Positions 26,851 through 35,516 of a DNA stretch of 43,884 nt are shown in pieces. Made by a program: the position numbers and the translations under genes. This stretch comes from JARRQJ01 sp037381915. GTDB lineage: Bacteria; Pseudomonadota; Gammaproteobacteria; DRLM01. Every line of letters starts with the position of its first letter. Within the stretch, counting starts at the first letter, position 1. The stretch is from assembly GCA_037381915.1 (NCBI GenBank), contig JARRQJ010000055.1, forward strand, positions 1-43,884, given 5' to 3'. Under the pieces are notes generated by a model. That model made no database searches. It was not told the DNA's origin and saw only the letters and a list, made by a program, of their open reading frames with translations.

Positions 26851-29289
26851 TTACAAAGACAATCTACGCAGACGCAGGGCATTGCTGATCACCGACACCG
26901 AACTGAAACTCATCGCTGCCGCTGCGATAATCGGCGATAACAACAAACCAAAAAAGGGATAAAGCACCCCGGCGGCAAGGGGTACACCAAGAGAGTTGTA
27001 GATAAAGGCGAAAAAGAGATTCTGCCGGATGTTGCGCATAGTGGCGCGGCTCAAACGCCGGGCGCGAACGATGCCGCGCAGATCGCCCTTGACCAGGGTA
27101 ACCCCGGCGCTCTCCATCGCCACATCAGTGCCGGTCCCCATGGCGATGCCCACCTGAGCCTGCGCCAAAGCGGGAGCATCGTTAATACCGTCTCCTGCCA
27201 TGGCCACCATCCTTCCCTCAGCCTGCAATTGCTTAACAGCCGCCGCCTTCTGGTCGGGCAGGACTTCAGCCTGCACCCGATCGATGCCAAGATGACGGGC
27301 GACCGCATCCGCCGTGGTGCGGCTGTCACCGGTGAGCATCACCACCCGGACCCCCTCTGCATGCAGGTCACGGATCGCCTCCAAAGTCGTTTCCTTGACC
27401 GGATCCGCTACGCCAATCACACCGGCGGGCTTATCATCCACGGCAAGATACATCACGGTCTGCCCTTCGGCTCGCAGCGCCTCCGCGCGGTCGGCGAGCG
27501 CATCCGTCGGGATATCGAGGACTTCCAGTAATTTGATGTTTCCGAGCGCCACCTTGTGGCCAGCGACTTCACCGGCCACACCCTTGCCGGTATGCGACTC
27601 GAAATCCGTTGCGGCCGTTAGCGTTATATTCTTATCTTCTGCACCACGCACGACGGCTTCAGCGAGGGGGTGTTCGCTCGCGCGTTCCAGCCCGGCAGCA
27701 AAGCGCAATATATCGTCTTCGTTAAATCCCTCAAGCGCGACCACGTCGGTCAGCTGTGGTTTTCCTTCCGTCAAGGTGCCGGTTTTGTCTACGACCAGCG
27801 TGTTGATCTTCTCCATGATCTCAAGCGCTTCGGCGTTCTTGATCAACACCCCTGCTGTCGCACCGCGCCCGGTTCCCACCATGATGGAGATAGGGGTCGC
27901 CAGACCCAGGGCGCAGGGACAGGCGATGATCAAAACAGCCACGGCATTGACCACCGCATGCGCAAGGCGTGGTTCCGGCCCCCACAAGATCCAGACGATA
28001 AAGGTGATGACGGCAGCGAAAACGACCGTCGGGACAAAATAGCCGGAAACCACATCCGCCAGCTTCTGGATCGGCGCGCGCGAGCGTTGGGCCTCGGCTA
28101 CCATCTGGACGATCTGCGCCAACAGCGTGTCGCTGCCCACCTTCTCGGCGCGCATCAAAAAAGCGCCGGTGCCGTTGACCGTCGCGCCGATAAGCCGTGC
28201 GCCCATCGCTTTCTCTACCGGGATCGGCTCGCCCGTCACCATGGATTCGTCGACGGCGCTGCCGCCCTCCATCACGACGCCATCCACAGGCACCTTTTCG
28301 CCAGGACGCACGCGCAGGGTATCGCCGGGCTGCACTTGCTCCAGTGGAATATCCTCCTCCACGCCGTCCTTGCGCACGATGCGTGCCGTCTTGGGGGCCA
28401 AACCCAGCAACATCTTGATGGCCGCATTGGTACGCGAGCGGGCCCGCAACTCCAGCACCTGTCCCAACAACACTAGTGCGGTGATCATGGCGGAGGCCTC
28501 GAAGTACACGGCCACCCTGCCCTCATGGCGCATGCTTGCCGGAAAGACCTCTGGCAGCAGCAGGGCAACTACGCTGTACAGCCACGCCACGCCCACACCC
28601 AGAGAGATCAGGGAAAACATGTTGAGACTGCGATTGACCAGTGATGCCCACCCGCGCTGGAAGAAGGGCCAGCCGCCCCACAGTACCACCGGCGTCGCCA
28701 GGATAAACTCGGTCCACTGGATAATCCCTTTGGAAAGACCGGCAGGCAGGAGGCCCGGCGCAAGGTCAGCAACCATCGCCAACAGGAAGACCGGCGCGGC
28801 GAGCGCCACACTCACCCAGAAGCGCAGCGTCATATCACGCAGTTCGGCATTATCCTCCTCTTGGACGGTCACCGTGCGCGCTTCAAGAGCCATGCCGCAC
28901 TTGGGGCAACTACCGGGATGATCCTGCACGACCTCCGGATGCATGGGACAGGTATATTCGATCTTTTCCGCAGGCGCGGCGGAAACCATCAGCGGCTCCA
29001 GCGCCATGCCGCATTGCGGGCAAGCCCCTGGTGCGGTTTGATGCAGATCGGGATGCATCGGGCAGATGTAGATGCCTCCACCCGATACAGTGGCGGGCGC
29101 ACCATGAGCCATATGCCCTGTCTCCCCGGATTCATCGCCGGGTTCATCCTGCGTCAAATATTTTCGGGGTTCGGCTTTAAACTTCGTCAAACAGTGCTCG
29201 CTGCAAAAGCGGTAGGTCTCGCCCTCGTAACTATGCTGGAGCGTGCTGTCATCCGATACCGTCATCCCGCATACAGGATCTTTTGCCAT
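26851..29289 (-). CDS. Copper-translocating P1B-type ATPase with YHS and heavy-metal-binding N-terminus
   Basis: 812 residues. N-terminus: YHS domain (MAKDPVCGMTVSDDST, FCSEHC) then two heavy-metal-binding modules (YICPMHPDLHQTAPGACPQC and YTCPMHPEVVQDHPGSCPKC), no classical HMA domain. Core: TGEPIPVEK actuator loop, CPC metal channel motif in IACPCALGLATP near residue 453, phosphorylation site DKTGTLT near 498, HP motif in ASEHPLAEAV and GDGINDAPAL near 696. All catalytic motifs are intact. It exports Cu(I) (possibly Ag) from the cytoplasm. GGAGG is 6 bases before ATG 29289; the longer 29319 start lacks one. Confidence 0.94.
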   Translation of the reverse strand: MAKDPVCGMTVSDDSTLQHSYEGETYRFCSEHCLTKFKAEPRKYLTQDEPGDESGETGHMAHGAPATVSGGGIYICPMHPDLHQTAPGACPQCGMALEPLMVSAAPAEKIEYTCPMHPEVVQDHPGSCPKCGMALEARTVTVQEEDNAELRDMTLRFWVSVALAAPVFLLAMVADLAPGLLPAGLSKGIIQWTEFILATPVVLWGGWPFFQRGWASLVNRSLNMFSLISLGVGVAWLYSVVALLLPEVFPASMRHEGRVAVYFEASAMITALVLLGQVLELRARSRTNAAIKMLLGLAPKTARIVRKDGVEEDIPLEQVQPGDTLRVRPGEKVPVDGVVMEGGSAVDESMVTGEPIPVEKAMGARLIGATVNGTGAFLMRAEKVGSDTLLAQIVQMVAEAQRSRAPIQKLADVVSGYFVPTVVFAAVITFIVWILWGPEPRLAHAVVNAVAVLIIACPCALGLATPISIMVGTGRGATAGVLIKNAEALEIMEKINTLVVDKTGTLTEGKPQLTDVVALEGFNEDDILRFAAGLERASEHPLAEAVVRGAEDKNITLTAATDFESHTGKGVAGEVAGHKVALGNIKLLEVLDIPTDALADRAEALRAEGQTVMYLAVDDKPAGVIGVADPVKETTLEAIRDLHAEGVRVVMLTGDSRTTADAVARHLGIDRVQAEVLPDQKAAAVKQLQAEGRMVAMAGDGINDAPALAQAQVGIAMGTGTDVAMESAGVTLVKGDLRGIVRARRLSRATMRNIRQNLFFAFIYNSLGVPLAAGVLYPFFGLLLSPIIAAAAMSFSSVSVISNALRLRRLSL

Positions 29290-29388
29290 TTTGCACCTCC
29301 ACCCTATCTCAAATTCCACCCACCGCGAGCCGCGAAAAACAACCTCTCGTTATCGCGTACGACATCGAGTGCAATGAAGTACCTATAA

Positions 29389-29810
29389 TCACTTCATCAT
29401 CTGGGACTGTTGCTCCAACATCTGTTACATCATCTGTTGCATGATATCCAGGCGCTGGCCCATGAACTTCTAGCGGCTTCCATGGTCATGTTTCCGCGCG
29501 TCATGCCGGGATCCATCATGCCGTGCATGTTACCCATTAGCTATTGCATTTGCTCCATATGCTCGCACATAAGCATGCGTCGCTTGGCGGGATCATTGGT
29601 CTTGCCCACGCGGTCCATCAATTTCTCCATGGACTTAAGTCGATCCTGCATGCTATTTATCTCCATCATGCCCATGCCGCCGCCTTGCATCATCATGCCG
29701 GACGACTACCCCATGCCACCCATCCCTTAATGAGCGCGCTCATCGCCATCCGCAGGCGAGGCAAAGACAATCAACGATGAAATCAGAACTACGGATATAG
29801 CGCTATTCAT
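29389..29810 (-). pseudogene. Met/Gln-rich periplasmic protein gene with four stops and a frameshift
   Basis: A good start (AGGAGGGATCCT then ATG 29810) opens MNSAISVVLISSLIVFASPA, a signal peptide. The frame then meets TAA after DGDERAH and TAG after GMGGMG, runs open through MMMQGGGMGMMEINSMQDRL and MEKLMDRVGKTNDPAKRRML, hits TAG after MEQMQ, then shifts frame before KFMGQRLDIMQQMM, TAA, QMLEQQSQMMK and stop. All four in-frame stops are at positions where Gln (CAA/CAG) fits. It sits between copB and the ATPase gene, so it was probably a copper-binding periplasmic factor. Confidence 0.78.
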
Positions 29811-30010
29811 AGGATCCCTCCTTATAATTGGCTACTGCCACTGCAGATACAGTTATGTCCACTTCGTTCACCAGGATCAAGACGAACGCGTCAAGATTCC
29901 TGATGACTTAATGATTAGACCGCCTAAACGAGACAATGCTCTTCTTTGCAATCGTCATCACGAGCACCTCCGTTTTTGCAGCTTTTTCAATGACTATGGG
30001 ATGGGTTTGC

Positions 30011-30811
30011 TCAGAACCAGAAACGCAGACCCGCCACATAACGCGTCTCCTTCGTGGGATCACCAGCGGCCCTGACGTAATTGGCAGTTCCGCCATACGT
30101 GCCAACCCATTCTATACCCACATAAGGTGCGAATTCATGCCGGATTTCATAACGCAGTCGCATGCCTGCCGTGAGATCGGACAGGCCCGCCGCCAAGTCA
30201 CGCGCGGCGTCCTCTTTTCCGTAAAAATTTACCTCAAATCGTGGTTGCAGGATCAGCTTCTGGGTAACCAACAATTCGTAGTCTGCGCTGATACGCAGCG
30301 CACTGTGCCCGGCGTCTCTGACATAAGCAGTGGCATCCACCTCAAACCAGTAGGGCGCAAGACCCTGAAAACCGAAGGCAAGCCAACTGCGATCAGGCCC
30401 TGCACCACTGTCATAGCGCATACCGAGCTGCATATCCCAAAAGGACGCCACGGCGTGATCCCACAGCAGTTCGGTGCGGGCATCTTGCAGCTTACCGTTA
30501 TCCACGTCGCCCTCGGCCTTGAGCACGGCACGGTTATAGTCGCGGCCGTACCAAGCCTGAAGGTCATACGACCCGGTGTTGTTGTCCGTGGTGTGCACCC
30601 ACTCCAGGCGATCGACCAGCAGCGAACCGAAACTACGTTCATCGGCGAAGCGCGGCCGCGGGATGGGACCGAAGTCATAACCGTCGGCATAGGCGTGAGG
30701 ATCGCGCACGGCGGGTGATGCCGGTTCGGGCGCCGTACCCGCTCCTTCCATATTCATATCAGCCATGGCGGCCTGCCTACCATCCTGCGCCCATGCGGAG
30801 GACGATCCCAC
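30011..30811 (-). CDS. copB: Outer-membrane copper resistance protein CopB, signal peptide lost
   Basis: The body is a clear CopB/PcoB beta-barrel: YDFGPIPRPRFADERSFGSL, QAWYGRDYNRAVLKAEGD, ARTELLWDHAVASFWDMQLG and a terminal C-terminal FWF. CopB proteins reside in the outer membrane and bind copper through Met/His residues. The frame opens only with a GTG at 30811 that lies inside the copA 3' end, and reads GSSSAWAQDGRQ: just the last residues of a signal peptide with an AWA cleavage site. The front of the signal peptide is missing, so export is doubtful. Internal starts exist but none would restore export. Confidence 0.85.
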   Translation of the reverse strand: MGSSSAWAQDGRQAAMADMNMEGAGTAPEPASPAVRDPHAYADGYDFGPIPRPRFADERSFGSLLVDRLEWVHTTDNNTGSYDLQAWYGRDYNRAVLKAEGDVDNGKLQDARTELLWDHAVASFWDMQLGMRYDSGAGPDRSWLAFGFQGLAPYWFEVDATAYVRDAGHSALRISADYELLVTQKLILQPRFEVNFYGKEDAARDLAAGLSDLTAGMRLRYEIRHEFAPYVGIEWVGTYGGTANYVRAAGDPTKETRYVAGLRFWF

Positions 30812-32465
30812 TGCCCGGCTGCACGCTGATGGTGTGCTTGCGTATCTGGAAACGGCCCTCAGGACTCTGCAGTTCCTGCCACATGCCGTGCAGATGCATG
30901 GGATGGGTCATCATGGTGTCATTGACAAGGATAATCCGCAGGCGCTCACCGGCCCGGAAATGCACCGGTGTGGATTGTCCGAATTCCAGGCCGTCCAGCG
31001 ACCAGGTATAGCGCTCCATGTTGCCGGTGAGATGCAGCTCGATTTCCCGCTCTCCTTCACGGCGATCCAGGGGACCACCGACGGTATGAAGGTCGGCGTA
31101 GGTCAGCACGCGCCGGCCGTTATTGCGCAGGCCCACGCCGGGGTCATCCAGATTGGTCCGCGGGTAGTCGACGCGCATGTCGACGCTGGGGCCGTATTCG
31201 GTTGCGGCGTGACGCGCAGGTGCGGCGTTCATGGCCATCCCGCCGGACATCTTCTGACCGCCGTGGCCCATGCCTGCCATAGCGCCGCCCTGCGCCATGG
31301 CACCCATCATGTCCACCATGCTCAGCCACTGGGGCGGATCCAGCGCGGGCACCTCGGCGGTCAAACCAGCGTGTGTCGCCAGGGTGCCGCGCGCGTAGCC
31401 GCTGCGGTCCATGGATTGCGCAAAGATGGTGTAGGCATCGTCTTTGGGAACCACCAACACGTCATAGGTCTCGCCGGGCCCGATGCGAAACTCATCCACA
31501 CTCACGGGTTCGACGTCCTGTCCGTCGGTTTGCACCACACTCAGGGAAAGGCCCGGGATGCGCACATCGAAGAAACTCTGGGTAGCGCTGTTGATGAACC
31601 GCAGCCGCACCCGCTCGCCGGCTGCAAACAATCCCGTCCAGTTGCCGGCCGGCGTGACGCCGTTCATGAGGTAGGTGTAGGTGTATCCGGAAATATCCGC
31701 CAGATCGGTAGGATTCATGCGCATGCGGTTCCACATGCGCCGCTTGGCAATAGCGGACGACCACCCTTCCGTTGACACGTCATGCAGGAAATCGCCGACG
31801 GTAGGCCGAATGAAATTGTAGTAATCGGCGTTCTTCTTGAGCTTGGCGAACACCGTCCAGGGATCTTCGTCGGTCCAGTCGGACAACTGCACTATATAGT
31901 CACGGTCGGCGCGGCGACTATCGCCGCCGCGCGGCTCGATGATGATGGCGCCGTACAGACCGGTCTGTTCCTGAAAGCCCATGTGGGAGTGATACCAGTA
32001 TGTGCCGGACTGGCGCACCTTGAAGCGATAGGTGAAGGTCTCGCCGGGTGCGATGCCCGTATAACTGATCCCGGGGACGCCGTCCATCCGGTAAGGGACG
32101 AGCATGCCGTGCCAGTGAATGGAAGTAGACCGGTTCATATGATTGGTGACACGAATGGTCACCGTATCGCCCTCGCGCCAGCGAAGCGTCGGGGCGGGTA
32201 ACGAACCGTTGACCGTGGTGGCCATGCGCGGCGCGCCGGTGAAATTGACCGGGGTCTCCGCGATCATAAGATTGAACTCGGTGCCGGACAGGACCTGCGC
32301 CGTGCCACTCTTTGTCTCGGTCGAACCCTGCCGTGCCCACGTTGGCCTAATCCAGCCGGCCGTTCCCAATAACACGCCACCGGCGGCAAGCCCCTGTAGA
32401 AATCTCCGGCGAGACAATTCCGATCCCCCTTCCACAACGGGAGAACCCTGTTCCTTAATATTCAT
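30777..32465 (-). CDS. copA: Multicopper oxidase CopA, C-terminally truncated
   Basis: 562 residues. Twin-arginine signal SRRRFLQGLAAGGVLLGTAG (about 17-40). Copper-ligand blocks seen: IHWHGMLVPYRMDGVPG, GTYWYHSHMGFQEQTGLYG and near the end MMTHPMHLHGMW. The fourth block that follows in CopA/PcoA, HCHxxxHxxxxM, is absent: after RKHTISVQPG the frame runs into GSGIVLRMGAGW and stop, inside the start of copB. That block supplies type 1 and type 3 copper ligands, so oxidase activity should be lost. A Met-rich insert (MMGAMAQGGAMAGMGHGG) is present. Start 32465 gives a normal Tat leader. Confidence 0.9.
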   Translation of the reverse strand: MNIKEQGSPVVEGGSELSRRRFLQGLAAGGVLLGTAGWIRPTWARQGSTETKSGTAQVLSGTEFNLMIAETPVNFTGAPRMATTVNGSLPAPTLRWREGDTVTIRVTNHMNRSTSIHWHGMLVPYRMDGVPGISYTGIAPGETFTYRFKVRQSGTYWYHSHMGFQEQTGLYGAIIIEPRGGDSRRADRDYIVQLSDWTDEDPWTVFAKLKKNADYYNFIRPTVGDFLHDVSTEGWSSAIAKRRMWNRMRMNPTDLADISGYTYTYLMNGVTPAGNWTGLFAAGERVRLRFINSATQSFFDVRIPGLSLSVVQTDGQDVEPVSVDEFRIGPGETYDVLVVPKDDAYTIFAQSMDRSGYARGTLATHAGLTAEVPALDPPQWLSMVDMMGAMAQGGAMAGMGHGGQKMSGGMAMNAAPARHAATEYGPSVDMRVDYPRTNLDDPGVGLRNNGRRVLTYADLHTVGGPLDRREGEREIELHLTGNMERYTWSLDGLEFGQSTPVHFRAGERLRIILVNDTMMTHPMHLHGMWQELQSPEGRFQIRKHTISVQPGSGIVLRMGAGW

Positions 32466-32543
32466 GCGATAAAACTCCGCGCCAATGAAATACACCCGGC
32501 GGTTGCCCTCATGAGGACAACTTTCACTAAAATTCAGGGTGGA

Positions 32544-32921
32544 TTAGGCGCGGGGGGGACGGGGGTCGAGCGGAAGCGAGAGTTCGGTGAGATTAAAATG
32601 CCGGGGGCCGTCCGGCGCGGCGAATGTTCCGCTCAAACCGGTGACTGTCCCGGTTGAAACGGTGGCATGACAGACACCACAGAAACAACAATGCGCCCCA
32701 CAGCCGCACTGAACCTGGCGACCGTGCTGGCCGGGATGAGATGCGGTATGTTGCGATGACAAATCAGTCATCATTTGCATGTCGCCATGAAGCGTCTGTA
32801 TCTGATGCGGCGTGCCCGGCACTCCCATAGGCATGGCTATGGCAACACGCGGCCCCACCACACTCAGCAGGGCAAACACTAACAGCAGACTAAGACAAGC
32901 CCGGAAGGGGCGGCGATGCAT
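32544..32921 (-). CDS. Exported Cys/His-rich copper-cluster protein, CopL-like
   Basis: 125 residues. Signal peptide (CLSLLLVFALLSVVGPRVAIA), a His/Met-containing middle (HQIQTLHGDMQMMTD, HTASHPGQHG) and a dense CGCGAHCCFCGVCH cluster, then a Pro/Arg end (LDPRPPRA). The position directly before copA, export signal and metal-binding composition match CopL-type proteins that affect copper resistance. AAGGA lies 8 bases before ATG 32921. Name given by analogy. Confidence 0.65.
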   Translation of the reverse strand: MHRRPFRACLSLLLVFALLSVVGPRVAIAMPMGVPGTPHQIQTLHGDMQMMTDLSSQHTASHPGQHGRQVQCGCGAHCCFCGVCHATVSTGTVTGLSGTFAAPDGPRHFNLTELSLPLDPRPPRA

Positions 32922-33117
32922 GAAGTCGATCCTTGCCTAAATGGGCGACACGTCAGTACTCTAGCCCAATCATCTTTAACCAGCAAGAAAGGCGTAGGTG
33001 AGCAACTGCCTAGCCCGGCCCTGACAATCGGTACCAGCCCCAGACAAATTGTTGTAAATATCCTGTAAATCCCAAGGCTTAGGCAGAGAATCGCGCCAAC
33101 CCTTTGATTAGATCTTG

Positions 33118-33222
33118 TATCACCCAGACGCGCCCGGCAGGCCGCCAGGGGTTGCGCAGGGCGCAGTTGGGCCATGCCAACGGTGACATCACGACACATT
33201 ACTTGGCAGCTGAACTGGAAGC
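33118..33222 (+). pseudogene. C-terminal remnant of a tyrosine-recombinase integrase
   Basis: The frame reads RRAQLGHANGDITTHYLAAELEA, the end of a phage-type integrase where LGH is the third catalytic motif and THY carries the nucleophilic Tyr. Nothing of the rest of the gene is seen upstream, and the sequence meets an IS3 remnant around 33222. Confidence 0.65.
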
Positions 33223-33459
33223 TTACGCTCCCTTGTCGAGCATCGACTCGGCCAGCAGCTTCTTCAGCCGGGTATTCTCCTGCTCTAGTGCCTTTAGCCG
33301 TTTGGCCTCGGGCACCTGGAGGCCACCGCACTTCGTTCGCCAGGTATAGAACGACGCATTACTGAAGCCGTGCTTGCGGCACAACTCCTTGACCGGAGTC
33401 CCGGCTTCTGCCTCTTTCAAAAACCCAGGGATCTGCGCCTCCGTAAACCCCTTCTTCAC
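33223..33459 (-). pseudogene. IS3-family transposase OrfA, 3'-truncated
   Basis: 78 residues: helix-turn-helix FTEAQIPGFLKEAEAGTPV, ELCRKHGFSNASFYTWRTKC, then the leucine-zipper region LKALEQENTRLKKLLAESML. It breaks off as DKGA and stop at the junction, while complete OrfA proteins go on for about 10 more residues before the frameshift into OrfB. No catalytic OrfB follows. Confidence 0.82.
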
Positions 33460-33527
33460 GTCTGCTTCCTCCTCCCAAAGCAGACCGTACCAAGTTTACC
33501 GTGGCAGTGATATCGGGGAGCAGGTCA
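33223..33527 (-). mobile_element. IS3-family remnant
   Basis: Contains orfA and the left end, which reads TGACCTGCTCCCCGAT from 33527 inward. orfB and the right end are missing. It abuts the integrase remnant, so the two were joined by insertion followed by deletion. Confidence 0.65.
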
Positions 33528-33625
33528 CATACGCTACGACGTGTAGCTCTGTTGCATAAAGGTATTTCCTGTATAAAGAATAGAAAGGTTCATTGCGATC
33601 GGGTGAACACTAATTGCAGAACATA

Positions 33626-34033
33626 TCAGTAATGCTTGATCATCTGGCTTATGACATGCTCGAGAATCGTGAGCCAGGCCTCCTCAATATCATCATCCCA
33701 TTGGTCATCAAACTGACGCGATGTTTCGATAAGTGCGGAGCGCCAAAAATTGTATAAGCGCGGCTCAATGTTAAGCTGCTGGCGACCATGACTCACAGCA
33801 CGCTCTCGGATCTCCCGTAGGCCCTCAGGCTGGCCGTCTGCAGCGTGGGCAGCCAACCTAAGGGACCGTAGCAGCATTCGATTCTGACGTTCAAAGTCCG
33901 TATGCCGGAACTTATCGCTTATTTCGTCAGAGGCAGATAGAAAGCGATTATAAAAGACAGGAATAAACTTCTTGGATCTGGTGCAACGTTCTAGACTATC
34001 TAAGAACAGCTCATTTACAGTTGTGGCTTCCAT
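33626..34033 (-). CDS. Globin-like haem protein
   Basis: 135 residues. FIPVFYNRFLSASDEISDKF and TDFERQNRMLLRSLRLA fit the B-E helices of bacterial single-domain globins, and RAVSHGRQQLNIEPRLYNFW fits the F-G region with the proximal His. C-terminal WLTILEHVISQMIKHY is the H helix. It likely binds O2 or NO in the cytoplasm. It lies 176 bp downstream of the PilZ gene on the same strand, so the two may be co-transcribed. No reductase domain. Confidence 0.72.
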   Translation of the reverse strand: MEATTVNELFLDSLERCTRSKKFIPVFYNRFLSASDEISDKFRHTDFERQNRMLLRSLRLAAHAADGQPEGLREIRERAVSHGRQQLNIEPRLYNFWRSALIETSRQFDDQWDDDIEEAWLTILEHVISQMIKHY

Positions 34034-34209
34034 CTACGTCACATTTTTGCGTTCATTCTTGTGGCCGCTAAGTCAGGCTCACATAAGGGAACAGCCTGTT
34101 ATGGCCATCTTCGACTCGTGGTGAACCTTTGGCCAGGTTAGGTTGAGTGAACGCTTCCACGACTATGGCTCCAAAACAACAGCTCAATACAGATAAACTT
34201 CTCTAGACA

Positions 34210-34509
34210 CTAGTTTGATTTTTCATGGCGCAGATAGGCATGTAATTCAGAAACGCGTTCTATGAACATTAATGATGCCGACATCGCTGAGGTCCATATG
34301 ACTAGGGCTGGAATTTTAACGGATATCAACTCCTCCATGAATTCGATCAGGACCACATTTATTTTCCTGATATCCCAGGTGCTATCGATGTGGACCTGTG
34401 CCCCACCCGTGCTTAGATTGCGTACGCGCGTCTTGTAGGTGTCGCGTTGCGTCGTGTGGATAGCAACACAAATTGGTGCTGTAACTCTGTCTTCCAATCT
34501 ATGTTCCAT
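34210..34509 (-). CDS. PilZ-domain protein, intact copy
   Basis: 99 residues covering little more than one PilZ domain: MEHRLEDRVTAPICVAIH carries the RxxxR motif in the form RLEDR, and RNLSTGGAQVHID the (D/N)xSxxG motif as NLSTGG. These bind c-di-GMP. The rest is VLIEFMEELISVKIPALVIW and a C-terminal helix. The likely role is to relay c-di-GMP levels to pili or other surface systems. A frameshifted paralogue is at 23311-23612. Confidence 0.8.
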   Translation of the reverse strand: MEHRLEDRVTAPICVAIHTTQRDTYKTRVRNLSTGGAQVHIDSTWDIRKINVVLIEFMEELISVKIPALVIWTSAMSASLMFIERVSELHAYLRHEKSN

Positions 34510-34790
34510 AATGACGTATCCCTTGATCGTGGTGATACTGCATTAGGAAATGCACACAACATGCCAAATACCTCACGATTGTGAGGCTAGGTTAAGTACT
34601 TGAAAAAATTTACGTAAAAGAACTTTTTCCACTGCAACAACGTAACCGTCTTGCTCTTTAATGATGCCGTCAAAGTATGGGGTGCCCCAATATTGTTCGT
34701 AAACCTACATAACGCCAGGATTCGCACTATATCAATGGGTCTTGCTAAGCGCTGACATTTTCAAGGCTTGCAACTGTTTAGTGAAGAAAT
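34510..34790. repeat. Duplicated pilZ upstream region, second copy
   Basis: Alignable to 23613-23890 through ACACAACATGCCAAA, CAACGTAACCGTCTTG, CCCCAATATTGTTCGT and GCTAAGCGCTGA. It lies upstream of the intact pilZ gene and must include its promoter. Confidence 0.75.
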
Positions 34791-35147
34791 AGCTCCCATC
34801 TACAATTCAGCTGGCGTTCATTTTTGCAGTTCGAGAATCCGAGCGGGACAGTGTGTTACTGGAAATAGGGGCAGTGACCTGCATGGCACTTTTCGGTCCA
34901 AGGTCTAGAAGCTAAATTGTCCATCTGGAAAGGAGAAGAAATACCAAAGCACACATTCGACCCAACATGCGCGAAAGTCTGCGTTGGATCGGAAGTGGAA
35001 GTAGGATTCTGGCGGCCCATTGCGCGCTACACTGAAGGACATTGCGGTATTTCGCGATTCCACAGATAAGCGTTGAGTCCCCTCGGTGACTTACTGGCGA
35101 CCTGGCTGGCCGGATAATTAACGCAGGGGTACAACTAGTTGATTTTA
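34791..35147. other. Intergenic stretch, nothing recognised
   Basis: No credible gene. A good ribosome-binding-like AAGGAGAAG near 34931 is followed by no ATG in a convincing frame, which may mark a lost gene. Confidence 0.4.
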
Positions 35148-35230
35148 TGGCGCGCCCGAGCTGATGTGGGCACTGGATTGAGTGTCTTTCCCTTGCACAA
35201 GGGCTTGTAAGGGCGATTCTCGACCCCTAC
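35148..35230 (+). repeat. Palindromic dispersed repeat, partial copy F
   Basis: GGCGCGCCCGAGCTGATG then TGGGCACTGG (five bases of the right arm are deleted), followed by the tail GAGTGTCTTTCCCTTGC and GGGCGATTCTCGACCC. A left arm is not evident. Confidence 0.75.
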
Positions 35231-35516
35231 GGACAGTGAGGGTTTGTCAGCCGAATGTCCGATCCCGAGCGCTTACCCGCTGTTTGCGCTAAGGCACAAT
35301 CCAGACCTCTGGGCTTAACGACTGTAAAGCCGGACTAGAAATCCCGGGAATTAGACCAGGAGCGACCGGTCCGAACACAGACGATCAGCGCGAAGCGCAC
35401 GAGGATCAGCGATTCAGCCGTGGTTGCATCCTAGCAAGGATCAATTGCCAGGTGGATTCTTGCGAAATAGTTGGGTTATGCTTCTTACACTCCAACCGTA
35501 ACGGACGGGTTAGCCT

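Noticed and set aside
27670..28476. 268-codon plus-strand frame and similar ones across the P-type ATPase gene
   Set aside because: Antisense shadows of a gene with all catalytic motifs; no start signals or domains.
29936..30718. Plus-strand frame opening with a signal-like peptide (MLFFAIVITSTSVFAAFSMT)
   Set aside because: It runs antisense through copB, and the rest has no protein-like features.
30765..31775. 336-codon plus-strand frame with many His residues across copA
   Set aside because: The His richness is the antisense image of Met/Val/Trp codons in CopA; no ribosome binding site.
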